64,000 nt of DNA from Benincasa hispida (Eukaryota > Streptophyta > Magnoliopsida > Cucurbitales > Cucurbitaceae): the NCBI RefSeq assembly GCF_009727055.1, contig NC_052354.1:4293303-4357302 (forward strand), read 5' to 3'. Shown here piece by piece: positions 41,301 to 54,214 of this stretch. The notes below the pieces were generated by a model. The model saw only the letters and a list, made by a program, of their open reading frames with translations, did no database searches and was not told the origin of the DNA. Position 1 is the stretch's first letter. Every line of letters starts with the position of its first letter. The position numbers were made by a program, and so were the translations under genes.

Positions 41301-44300
41301 AAATACTTTTAGTGAGAGAGAAGAAAGAAAACAAATAATAATCCTTTAATTAATGTATGAATATGATAATGACAACAAAACATCTATCTATCTCAATAAT
41401 GATATGATATCATTTACCTTAGGTACCTAGGTGGACTCCACTCATTGAGTGCAATATTTCTACTAGTCATATGGTATATCATTGATAGACTTCTATTCAC
41501 GATATGGTCTATCACTGATAGATTTCGAGAGCTAAAGCTAAATTTTGCTATATGTGGAAATGCTTCTTCGGTATTGTGCTATATTTGGTAATATCTTTGG
41601 CTTAGTTGTTGTTTTTGCAATTGTCTCATTTTCTTATTTAAAAAAACAATATATAACGCCAACAACACTAAATTCGAATAAAAACACTTGAATGTTGCCT
41701 GGGTTGCACCTATTTTTGTGTAAGTCAGACAATTGTCCAATAAAAATGTGCAATGTGACAAATATTTTTTTAGAATTTTTTTTTTTTTTTGGTTATGGGT
41801 AAATAGAGAGGGATGTATGCACCTAATCATTATCCAATTTGAATTATTTCAGAAAAATCAAGTAACCTAAAGTATTAGTCTGGAGAGATAGCAAAGTCTC
41901 TTTCTTTCATTCTTTTACGTTCAAGTACATATGAGGAAATCGGTTTAAACCTTTTACCTTTGATTGGTGATATATCTATGACTTAACTAGTTGAGTTATA
42001 CTAAGGTTGACAAGAACAGAAGATAGATATATATATATATAGAGAGAAACAGTTTTAATTGAATTACCTTTGCAATGCATTAAACCAAGAAGTCTTGTAA
42101 CGAGCTCCACCATCCAACAAAGTAGAAACATCTACACGATTCTGACGGTTCAAAAGATGATCAACAATTGATGTATGGTATTTTCCAGGAGATCCAAACA
42201 AGGCTTTGATAATCTTCCCAATAAAACTGCCAGCATTTTGTTCATACAATATTGAAGCACCACACCATTTGACCTTCACAAATGGGTTATCAGTCATTAT
42301 TGAAACATCAATGCAGCAACATTCGTTCAACCACCTTGATATCCTTTTCATTGGAATGTAAAAAACTGATAGCCCCATTTGGCTTTCCAATTCAGCTTTG
42401 TTGCCATCAAACACTAGGGCTGATTTTAGAGGGCATTCATCTGTTTCCATTTTCACTATGAAGTCGCAACAAATTTTTGAATTATCATGGCTAATTTCAT
42501 GCTTTTGGACTTCAAATACAGCACCTAAAGCAATTCCTATCCTTGGATTTTTTTCACTTATGTAATCTGGAGGACAATGTGCTGTGATTGAGAATCCATA
42601 TCTTTTTTCATCAAAGCATGCTATGAAGTTAGGATAGGGAATCACAAAAAAGTATTTTTGTTGTTGCCATGTGAGTACCTGCCAAATAAAAAATGGTTAC
42701 ATTTTTCAGTTTATTCCTCTGTTTAAATTCAAGTAATAATATAAGATTAAATTTACTGTATCCTAACTATCATGAGGTTTTGGATTTTGTGGTAGTTTAA
42801 CATGATATCAAAGAGCTAGAGGTCGTATTTAAACTTATATAAGGACAATGACCATCAATGTATCTTGATAACCTTGGTATGGTACTGTTTCTCATAACTT
42901 TTTTTATTTCCTAATTGCATTGGATATGAAAAAGCAATAGAATGATTCCCCACTCGAAATACAAATGTTAAACGGAAAGCATTGACAAGCATTATAACAG
43001 CATAAATACTAACAAGAAGTAAATAAGTAATGACACACAGAAGTTGGTAACTCAGTTCGGTGATAATCCACCTACGTCTTGGGGGCAGTATGCCAAGGAA
43101 AGATAATCCACTATTATTAAAGACTTGAGCAGTTTACAACGTAGTACTTATCCGTAATACACGATCATTGTAATCAAAAAAGAAAGTAAGGGAATTACCT
43201 CAATGTATCGTTGAGTCATCGTCCTTATGTGAATGGCAGAAAGGCGAGGCTGGTCAATTTTGTAGCTTTCATTTGGTTCAGTTGATATAGGACAACGAAT
43301 CATAGTCATTCCCATTTCACTTGAAGGAATTTGTTTCTCTTGATTGTAATATTCTTTTAGTGAAACACAATCCCTTGCTTCCACATTTCTAACACTTAGT
43401 GGAAGCTTTGGTAAATTCAAAAGATGAAAACATTCCTCCAAAAATAGACCTCTCAAACTAACAAGATGAGAAATGCTTTCAGGTAATTTGGTAAAGTGGT
43501 TTTGGCTTAGATGAAGAATTTGCAATGAAGCTAAGCTATGAAGATCATTAGGTAAATCCCCATCCCACAAATTACAATCACTCAAATTCAGAACCATCAA
43601 AGAACAACCAAAATTAAACCAATTTGTTACTTTCAACCCTTGAGAATGATTGAATTTTCTAGTAAAATTCCAAGTAGGGAATAATGAATGAAGAAATTTG
43701 CGAGATAGTCCTTGACAATTTAGTATTTCCAATTTGGTCAAAAGTTGAAGAGACATTGGAGCTTGGTTTACACAAGTGTTAGTAATATCAAGCTTTTCCA
43801 AGCAAGAAATATTTCCTAAACTCTCTGGAAGACTATCAAGTTTTGAGCAGCCATTTAAATTGAGGGTTTTCAATGATGTTAAACAGCCAATAGTGGAAGG
43901 AAGTTTTAGAAGATTTGTGCAATTTTTGAGATTTAATAGAACAAGTGCTGTTAAATGTCCTATTGATGAATGCAAAATTTTTATGGATGTTTCATCCAAA
44001 TGAAGCTCTAATAAATGGTTCATGTTTCCTGAAATCTTTGGGAAATAGGTGAGATTTGAACAGCCTGAAAGAACCAAAATGTGGAGAGATTCTAAACAAA
44101 TATTGAAAGGAATTGTTGTTAATTTCTTGCAATTTCTGAGGTCCAATTGAATTAGATGCTTTAGATTCCCCAAAGAGGGGTGAAGTTGGTGTAATTCTAC
44201 ACAACCACTCAAAACCAATCTTTCAAGATTTGGAACACCTGAAAAATCAGGGATCTTGGATAGGAATTGAGAATCACTTAGATTTATCACTTTCAATGTT

Positions 44301-47300
44301 TCCAAGCTCTGCAAAAAAATATAAAAAAATAAATAAACGTACTGAAAATAGGAATCAATACTATGATTTATTAAAAGTAAGAGGATGACATGGAGGAAAT
44401 AGACAAGTGTTAAAGTACAAAATGATGTAATATTTAATATTAGTATTGATGTACCTTTGAAGCAGTCCAAAGATGTTGAATAGAGCTACTAGGCAACTCA
44501 AGCTCCAACAGGTTTGTGGGATTGAAATTTGATGGTAAACACTTTAAAGGGTAACCATGCCAATGGAGAAACCTTAGCTGATCAGAGAGATATTGAAGTT
44601 CTTCAGAAAGATAAACATTGTTCAGTTTCAATACTCTTAGATTTGTCATTGCTGAAAATGATTTGGCATTCAAATGTGACTCTCCCTCCTCATCCATATC
44701 TATCACTATCCCTTCAATTGCTTCTGTTCCCTGACAAATATACTTAGATCATGATACACATACATATCATGTACCAATGTCAAAGATTCCCAATGAGAGA
44801 CAAAATTAATAATTTCATGAAATTGTACCAGACACCTTTATAAGTGAATATATGTAGTATTGAAACCTCAAGTTGACATCTTTCCGTATCTATTAGTGTC
44901 TATCAGCAAAAAATAATAGTAGTTTATCAGTGTCTATTACTGATAGATATGACATCTTGTTATATTTGTAAATATTTTCGTTGATTTTTCTATATTTAAA
45001 AATAGTCCTTAAAATTAATAAAATAAATTACATCATTATTATTTTTAGTTAATTGAAACTCTAAAACTTAATTTCAAATACCAAAATGAGCACTAGTAAA
45101 ATCTCTTGAGTAAAAGTATAAAATATTTAAATCTATAGACCAAACAAACACTAAACTCAAAACCAAGGGAATAAATGTAACATTTTAAACACATGGACCA
45201 AATTGAAATTAAAACTAAAAAATTAGGAGTAAAAGTATATCATTTCGTATATAATGATTAAATAGAAACTAGATTCAAAATCTAAGGATAAAAGATCATT
45301 TTATTTTTCTTTTTTTAATTGTATGAACCTATGAAACAAAATTTTAAAAGTTGAAGAACTAAACTTTCAAACTTTACCTATATTATAGATGACTTCAAAG
45401 TATCAATTTAGAAACGTACCTCATCAAGGTTTAGAGCAAGATTTACATCTTCTCGAAGCCACAACCTGCTTCGTTTTTCAGGCTTGTTCGGAAAGTTTTG
45501 GCGAACAATTTCTTGACCCATTTCTTGTATTAAATCATGCATTTGTAGCTTATCATGTGGTGTAGTAATAAGAGATTTCTCCTCCAATATTTCTAGTCCA
45601 AGAACAGCAGGAAATCCAAAGCTTTCAAGAATTTTTATTGCTCTTCTCTTACTCTTCCTCTTGAAAAAACATGCAATGTCAAGAAAAATATTCTGTTCAG
45701 ATTCCTCTAACATATAATAACTAATTTTCAACTTTTCCAGAATTTCCTTATCACGAACTTCCTTCAACTTTTCCACCGCATTTTCCCATTGCTCCAATGG
45801 TTTATCACGTAAAGAGGATCCAAGAACCTCAATTGCTAATGGAAGCCCTCCAGCATAGCTTACTACTTGGCTAGAAAGATCAAAATAGCCTTTCTTTGGA
45901 TGGTCTTCTCCAAATGCCTTTTGTGAAAAAAGCTGAAGAGCTTCTTCAATTTTTAGCCCTTCGACATTGTATCGTCTTTCGATTCCGTGTGAAATTAGGA
46001 GATGTTCGTCTCTCGTCGTAACGATGACTCGACTTCCCGAACCAAACCAATCCAAACCTCCAACTAACTTTTGAAGTTGGCTTAGATGGTTGACGTCGTC
46101 AAGAATTATAAGAGCTTTAAGATTACTTATTCTTCTCTTGATCAATGTAGCTCCATCAACATTTGGGATGTCAATGTTTCGTTTCATTAAAGCTCCTGTT
46201 AGAAGTTTTTCTTGTAACGAAGCTAAGCCTTCTTTCTTCAAAGCTTCTTTGACATTGTCCAAAAAATAACATCCTTCAAATAAATGGGAAACACTTTTGT
46301 AAATGATTCTAGCGAAGGTAGTTTTGCCAATTCCACCCATTCCCCATATTCCAACAAAGCGTACATCATCTAAACCTATTCCCATAAGCATATTAATTTG
46401 GTGTAATCTTGGGCTAATTCCAACGAATTTATCATCATACCGAAACAAATCAGGACGCAATTTGTTGAAAATATGCTTCACAATTTCATTTATGACTCCA
46501 GCTTCAGACCTACATAATTTTCATTTTTAGTAATGTTGTCAAAATCATGGGGCCGAAATTTTTAAAAGCATCATTATTTATTTAGGATTGTATTCAAATA
46601 TAGAAAAATAAACCAAAATATTTATAAATATAGTAAAATATTACTATCTATCTATATACATAGATTATCATAGACTAATATAATCTATCGCGGTCTGTCA
46701 TAGATAGTGATAATTTGTTATTAGTTGTAAATATTTCAACAGTTTTGCATTTAAATTAATTTTCTATTTATTTATTTATTTATTGAAATTTGGTTAAAAA
46801 TTGAAATGTTTAGATAGGAAAGATAAAAGATGATTGTAAAGAAGTATGAGAAAAACAAACATAATTTTCACAAAAAATCAAAATCAAAATTAAACTGTTA
46901 TCAACCAGGTCTTAACTTTTTTTATTTTGATTTTTGAAAATTAAGCTTATTAACTTTATATTCTTCTTCTCTTTTTTTTTTTAACCTACATTTGAGAGAT
47001 GTTATCAAAATTCAAGCCCAATTCTAAAAACTAAAAAGACTAAGTTAAACTACTTGTTCTATTGGAAGGTGGCCTTATTCGAAGGAAGAAGCAAATAGAG
47101 GAGTTTAGGGAGGTTTTGAACCATTGTAATCTAAAGGACATTGGCTTTAGAGGGGATCAATTCACTTGGACTAACAAGAATAGCACTAGGCACCTGATTT
47201 AGGACAGATTGGACAGATTTATAGCTAATTAGAATTGGTTGAGCTTTTCTCATCTATCAATGTGGATCATCTCAATTTTCAGAGGTCGGGCCATCAGGCA

Positions 47301-50300
47301 ATTGTGGCTCAATGGGATGCTGGATCAGGATCTTGTCAGAGACATACTAGAGTTTTGGTTGGAGATTAATAACATTTGATTGATGCTTGCAAGGAGATTA
47401 TTGAAAAGACATGGAGCATTGAGATTCTAAAGAAGTTGAAGGGTTCCAATGGAAGATTTCGAGTTGTATTTAAAGGTATGGGATAAAGACAGATTAAATA
47501 GTTCCCTAGAGGCCAACAAGAGCTTAGCTCATTTGACATACGTATTTGTTGAGGACCAAGAGGTTCATGGTTCAAATCTTGTCACCTCCAACTTGTACTT
47601 AAAAAAAAAAAATGTTCCTTAAAGGGAGCTCTTGTGCAAGAAGACCATTAGTTAGCTAAATGCTTAGCATGTAACCATTGTTGGAGAGTAATAGACAAGT
47701 GGAGAATTCCACTCGTGTACCTGCCATAATAAGAGCATCGATATTGTTTGTAACAACACGCTGACGAGAGCTTCCACTATTAAAGTACTAATCTTTCTTG
47801 GTAGAAGATCTGAGAGCATTATATTATACAAGGATAGAAGACTTGGGTAATTAAGTTTTCCTCTTCGTCATATGATGAGAGCTTCCACTATTAAAGTACT
47901 AATCTTTTTTGGCAGAAGATCTGAGAGATGTTAGAACAATATTGCACCTATTATGAACAATATGTTTTACTTCCACTTCTCTTTGAAATGTTCCTCTCTA
48001 AAGTTTGTGGATCTGTGAATAGTACTCAACAATTTATAGCAAAATGGCCGTTTATGATGTACTCCTCCACAATAATGTCAAATCCATCTAGTTCTATAAA
48101 TTTCGTTGGCTTCCCTAATTGGATAGCTAAATGATGTACCTGTAAGGCCATAAGACTCTAGATTCTGAGCTTTACACGTAATTTTTGCTTCCTTTTGAAT
48201 TGAGACCGTTTATTATGTATATTTTCACCTTTAGAAAAACCTAGCCTAGAATTGTCACCAGCAGTTTTTCCTTTTATCAATATTTTCTCCTGAGACTCAG
48301 TACTAGTGTTCAACATTCTGACATTTTTACAAATAGATTCTTTCTCAGCTCTAACCAAGTTAAGTACGTTTCAGATCTACATTAGTAGTCATAAGCCTGT
48401 GATTGTCAGCCATCAAAGTCTCGATTCTTTCATTTTGCACATCAATAACTTTTTTGATCATCTTGTCATTTAACAAAGAGAGCTTGATAAGAAGGATCTG
48501 AAGACCCTGTCGATAGAGTCATGAAAATTTTCTACATACACATCATATTTTAAAATCTCACATGACGAGGTGTCAGATAAAATGTTACTGACAAATACTT
48601 TGACATCATCCTTTGAATCACTATTGTCTTCAGAGTCATCATCAGAGAGAGCTAAAACATAACTTTTATCCTGCTTTCTCAAGAAATTTGGACATTCTAC
48701 TTCGTAATGACCATAACCTCCACGCTCTCTACACTTGAACGACTTATCTTTTTAAAAGTTTATGGTACCAAACTTGTTAGCTTCCTTCCTATTACTTTGA
48801 ATTTTAACTTGCTTGAGAGGAAACAAACCACTAGACTGATTATTTTTAGTATTGAAATTGGAAGGCTTCTTTCCAAACCATATAAGAGCACGATTGAGTT
48901 GTTTTGAAAGCAAGAAAATAGATTCGACAATGGAATCCTCAGACTCTTTTTACCATCACCAAGCTCATCATCAACTGAGGATTGTAAAGTAATTCCTTTA
49001 TTCTTCTTCTCTAGCTTTCCATTTAGAGACATCTCAAAAGTGAGCAGAGAGTCAAACAGATCATCGATTTTCAAAGATGTAATGTCTTGAGCCTTCTCAA
49101 TTGTAGTTACTTTCGTATCAAATTTCTTAGGTGAGGACCTAAGCACTTTCTGGACAAGTCTTTCTTTTGAGATTTTCTCTCCAAGGGCAAACGAATCATT
49201 AGCAATGTCCAATAACCGAACATTGAATTCAGCAATAGATTCATCATCTTGCACTTTGAGATTCTTGAACATTGAGGTCAACAACTGCAACCTCGACATT
49301 TTATCCTTTTGAAGTTCTTTCATGTGCAACATATAGAATATAACATGCCTCTTTTGTAGAGACACATGTATTAATTAGTCTGAATATATTACGATCCAGA
49401 CCATTAAATATGGCATTTAAGGCATGTGAATTCCCTAGGGACCTTCATCTTCAGCTTCCATCCACTTTAATTATAGTTTCAAGACATCCTTCCCATCATC
49501 AATTTTTGTGGTTGGATGTGACCATCGAGTAATAACGGCCTTCCATGTTTCACCGTCAATTGATCTCAGAAAGGAAGTCATTCGAGTTTTCCAGTATGAA
49601 TAGTTTGTCCCATCTAAGATAGGGGGACGAATGGTGGAGCCTCTCCCTTGATTATGTTCATGATCGAAACATCTGAGATAATGGTAACACACTCTGATAC
49701 CAATTGAAAAAGCATTAGGACGACTCGTCACTTGAAATCCTAATGTTAAATAGAAAGCACTGACAAGAAATACAACAAAATACAAACAATAGAAAAACAA
49801 ATAAATGAGCATAGGTGTTGGTAATCCAATTAGGTGATAAACCACTTACGTCTGGGAGCAATATGTCGATAATCCACTAATATTAGAGAGTTAAGCAATT
49901 TACAACGTAGTACTTATATGTAATTCAAAGACTACTACAGTGACATACGTAGAGCTCAACTCACAAGTCATGTGAGACTCCCTTTCAATTGTACTTAGGC
50001 TCCCCTAGATGTGAGACTCCCTTTCAATTGTACTTAGGCTCCCCTTAAGTGTGATAATATGAGTGTTGAACACTTCAGATTCCAACGATGTGTGTGAGAC
50101 TCCTCTTAATGTTGTTATCTTTCCTTCAAACCAACAAACTCCCTTCACTGATAGCTCTTAGGATCCTCCTAAAATGAAGAACTTCTTCTCCGAATGTCAT
50201 ACCTTAGGATCCCCCTAAGGTTAAGAAATCCTTCTCGAATGGTAGAGTCTTAGGCTCCCCCTAAGACTAAGAATCCCTTCTCAGCAACAATGGCTTAGGC

Positions 50301-53300
50301 TCCCTCTAAGACCATGATTAATTTCAATGTGCCTCCACTCAATGGATCAATAACTTGCATAGCGGAATATAATGAGCAAAGAGCAAAAGCACTAAGATGA
50401 AAAATTCTGCCACATACCAGAAGAACGGCTAGCTCGATTAACAATAGCAACAACCCTAAATGATCAGCAAAATTCTCATTTTATAATCGAATCAAAGAAA
50501 GGAAACAAGTTCTCTTTTGTAGAAATTAAGTCGTACATCAAAGAAGGAAAATATCGGACAAAATATTTCTGCCGGATAATTCCAGAATAGGAAAAAAATA
50601 TATTATGTATGTAAATAATCTGTTGTCTGAAACAAATCTTAAAACTATATTTGAGACAACTGCAAAATCCAATGTCGATATAAAGCAAACTAACCAAAAC
50701 TCCAACAAGGAGTTAATTGCTACAAATTTTTAAAAGAAGCATTTTTAGTCTTCCAATCCTAGTGTGCAAGATATAAAGAAAGTCTCTGATCATTTAAATC
50801 GGAAAGTTACTGAAGCATATAATGAAGAGTTGAACAAGCCTTTTACAAAAAGAGAAATTGAACTGGCGATCAAAGGTATGCACCCCTTCTAAAGCTCCAG
50901 GATCGGACAACATGCATGCACTCTTTTACAAAAAATATTGGGGCATTCCAGGCGAGGAAACAGTGAAAATTTGTTTGAAAATTTCGAATCAAAGAAAAGG
51001 TTTGGAGAAGATCAACAAAACTCTCATCTCTCTCATTCTAACATTGTCTCTATTGTCAGAAGCAGGAAGGTGGGTTGGGATTTAGAGATTTTAAACTTTT
51101 TAACCAAGCTATACTGGCAAAATACATTTGAAATTTGGTGCGAAATCCTAGCACTCTTCTTGGGAGAGTTTTGAAAGGAAGATATTTTCATAATGGGTGT
51201 TTTCTATAGGCTGCTTTAGGATCAAATCCCTCCCTCACTTTGAGAAGTATTGTGGGGAAGAAGTTTGTTTGAAAAAGGATATTGGTGAAGAGTGGGATCG
51301 AGTACACAAATTTATATGTCTGTGGACTCTTGGATTCATAAAGGTGAAAATTTTAGACGTTGTGTGGTTCACAACTCAGTTAAGCTGGGGAGGGTCTTAG
51401 ACTTTATTACTATGCAAGGCAGTCAGAATGAGAAATTTTTCAAAGAAGCATTTATTCCACACGATGTGGTTGACATTTTCAAAACCCCATTAAGAGGGCG
51501 GTGGTTTTCTGATGAGATTATATAGGGGGATTCTAAAGGAAAGTTTTCGGTGAGGAGCACTTATCAGTTAGGGAATCACATAAGCAAGACTCTCAAAGGC
51601 TCCTAGTATAATGAGGCCAACTACAAGAGCATGTGTGGTGCTCTGTGGGGTTCAGATGCCTTCCTAAAGTCCAAAATCATGAGATGAAAAATTATTTAGG
51701 ATATTATTCCTACTGCTTCTAATTTAATGAAAAAAGGAATTTCAACTAACTTGGGTTGTTCCTTTTGTAGGACCCACTTCGAAACCACCAGTCGTGTGAT
51801 TCAGGATTGTAAAATGACTAGAAAGTTAGGGAAGCTTTACTTTTCCTCTAATGTTGATGTGTTGGCTTTAGACAGGAGTTGCTGGAAGTCAATGGAGTAT
51901 TGGGACCTTCTTCATGAAACCAAGAACAAAGAGGACTTGGGGAAAATTGTGTCCATAATGGGGGTATTTGGAATTACCATAACCTCGTCATTCGTTTTAA
52001 TAATGCCCCTCTTGATCATCAAGCTTATGATCTTACTGTGGAAAAGACTTTATAGATTCTTTCATTCAAGAAGGAAGTGGTCTCGCCTAGGATCAATTTA
52101 AGCATCAATCCATCTATTAGCCGTTAGAAGCCGTCAATAGAGGATTGCCGGAAGATGAATGTTGATGTCCCATGGTCGGAGAATGCTCAGAGTAATGGGA
52201 CCATTTGGATTATTCTGATTGGAATGGTCACCCAATTGGGGGTGGGTGTATACCAATATCTACTAGTTGATTGGTCAGAGTCTTAAAAGCTAAAGCCATT
52301 GTCCATAGTTTAAAGCAAATCGTGGTTTCTTCGGATGGGCAGTACCCCTGGTGGAGGTGAAGTTAGATTCAATCGAAGTCATCAACCTTTTGAATCTTGA
52401 TACTTTCAACTTATCTGAGGTTTATTTATCTTTTTTTTTTCTTTTTTTTTTTTTGAGGAGTCTCTTTCTTACTTCTTCGATAAATGTTTCTCATTTTTGT
52501 AAAATTCTTAGAGAGGCGAACAAAGCAACTCATGGTCTAGCAGTTTTAGTTTCTTCTTCTAGGACATCATCTTTTTGGAGAGAGCTTTTTCCATCCTCTG
52601 TTTTATCCCTCATCCATATGGATTGATATTTGGTTGTTGGTTTGTTTCATTTTTGTAAGAGGAAAACTGGACTAGAGTAAGACCTTTCATTTTTGTAAAT
52701 GCAGTTGTCATATGAGCTTCTTTTGAAGTCAATCTTGGACATATAAGTATCAAACCTCTGGAACCAGCAGCTTAGTGATTGCTTTAGACTGTAGATAAAT
52801 TTGTTTAAGAGACGAACAATATTTTCTTTACCTTTTTTTTTCATAACCTTAAAGGTTGTCTCATATAGATAGTTTCTTTTAATCTTTCATTTAGAAAAGT
52901 TGTCTTTACATCTAACTGATCATATTCTAAATCGAACTGAACAACTAGTAAGAGTAGAGTTCTAATCAATATGTGTTCAACAACCGGAGAAAATACCTAT
53001 GTATGATTAATACCTTCTCTCTCTAAGTGAAGCCCTTTGCCACAATATGACTATATATCTTGGCTTTTGTACACTGGGAGCTCTATCTTTGAGTTTATAA
53101 ACTTATTTGCAAGGTATCGACTTGCAATCTTTAGTCCCTATACTTTCAAATTTGTAACATTCTAAGTTCCTTACCTTAGTGCATATATCATCAAACTAAA
53201 ATCAAGTGTCAACTTTTATCACGTAACAACTTAGTTTTTATAATTTATAAACAAATTTGATCCGGATGAATTTACTAATTATACACGTGTGATCAATTTC

Positions 53301-54179
53301 ATTAAAGTTTGATAATTTTTTTTAACTATAGAAACTAAATTGTTACGATTTATAAAGTATAAAGACTAGAGGTCAAAGAATCAATGGGTGCACTCGAATA
53401 GGTCGACAGATTTTAAAGACTTAAATTATTACTTATTAAAGTTTATATACTAAATTGTTATAAAATTATTTTTAGTGTATCTACTATTTGAAATTTCAAA
53501 ATGCAAAATTACATTCAGAATATATGGTTCTTATATAGTTTTCAAATATAGCAAAATCAACAAAAATATTTATAAATATAAAAAAAATCAACAAAAACAT
53601 TTATAAATATAGTAAAATCAACAAAAATATTTATAAATATATTAAAATATCACTAAATATCAGCGACAAAAACTGATAGACTCTGATGGACTACTATCAT
53701 TTACCACTGGTAGACACAGATAGATGTCGATCAATGTCTATCAGTGTCTATTTTGACATTTTACTATATTTATAAATATTTTTAGTATTTTTATCATTTA
53801 AAAACAATTTTTCTATTTTTTTTATTAAATATAACACTGCATGTAAATGCATTTCATTAACTTTTATTAAAAGTAAATTTGTATATTATATATATAATAA
53901 AAAATATACGATATTATAAAATAGTAATGGTAGTAAATTTCTAACATAAAACATATTCATAAATTAGTTACCAATAGTTGAGATTCACTAAATATTTAGT
54001 TGATAACCATATCTATTTTATGAGTTTCAAAATATGCTACAAATTTTTTTACATTGAACTCTTGTTTTCATATTAAGTTTTATTTTCATATCACCAACCA
54101 AATGAATCCTCAATTTTAAATCAAAATATTTTTTTGAAAAAAAAATAGTTACTTTTAAAATATTAATTAAACGTATTTG

Positions 54180-54214
<35 letters not shown>

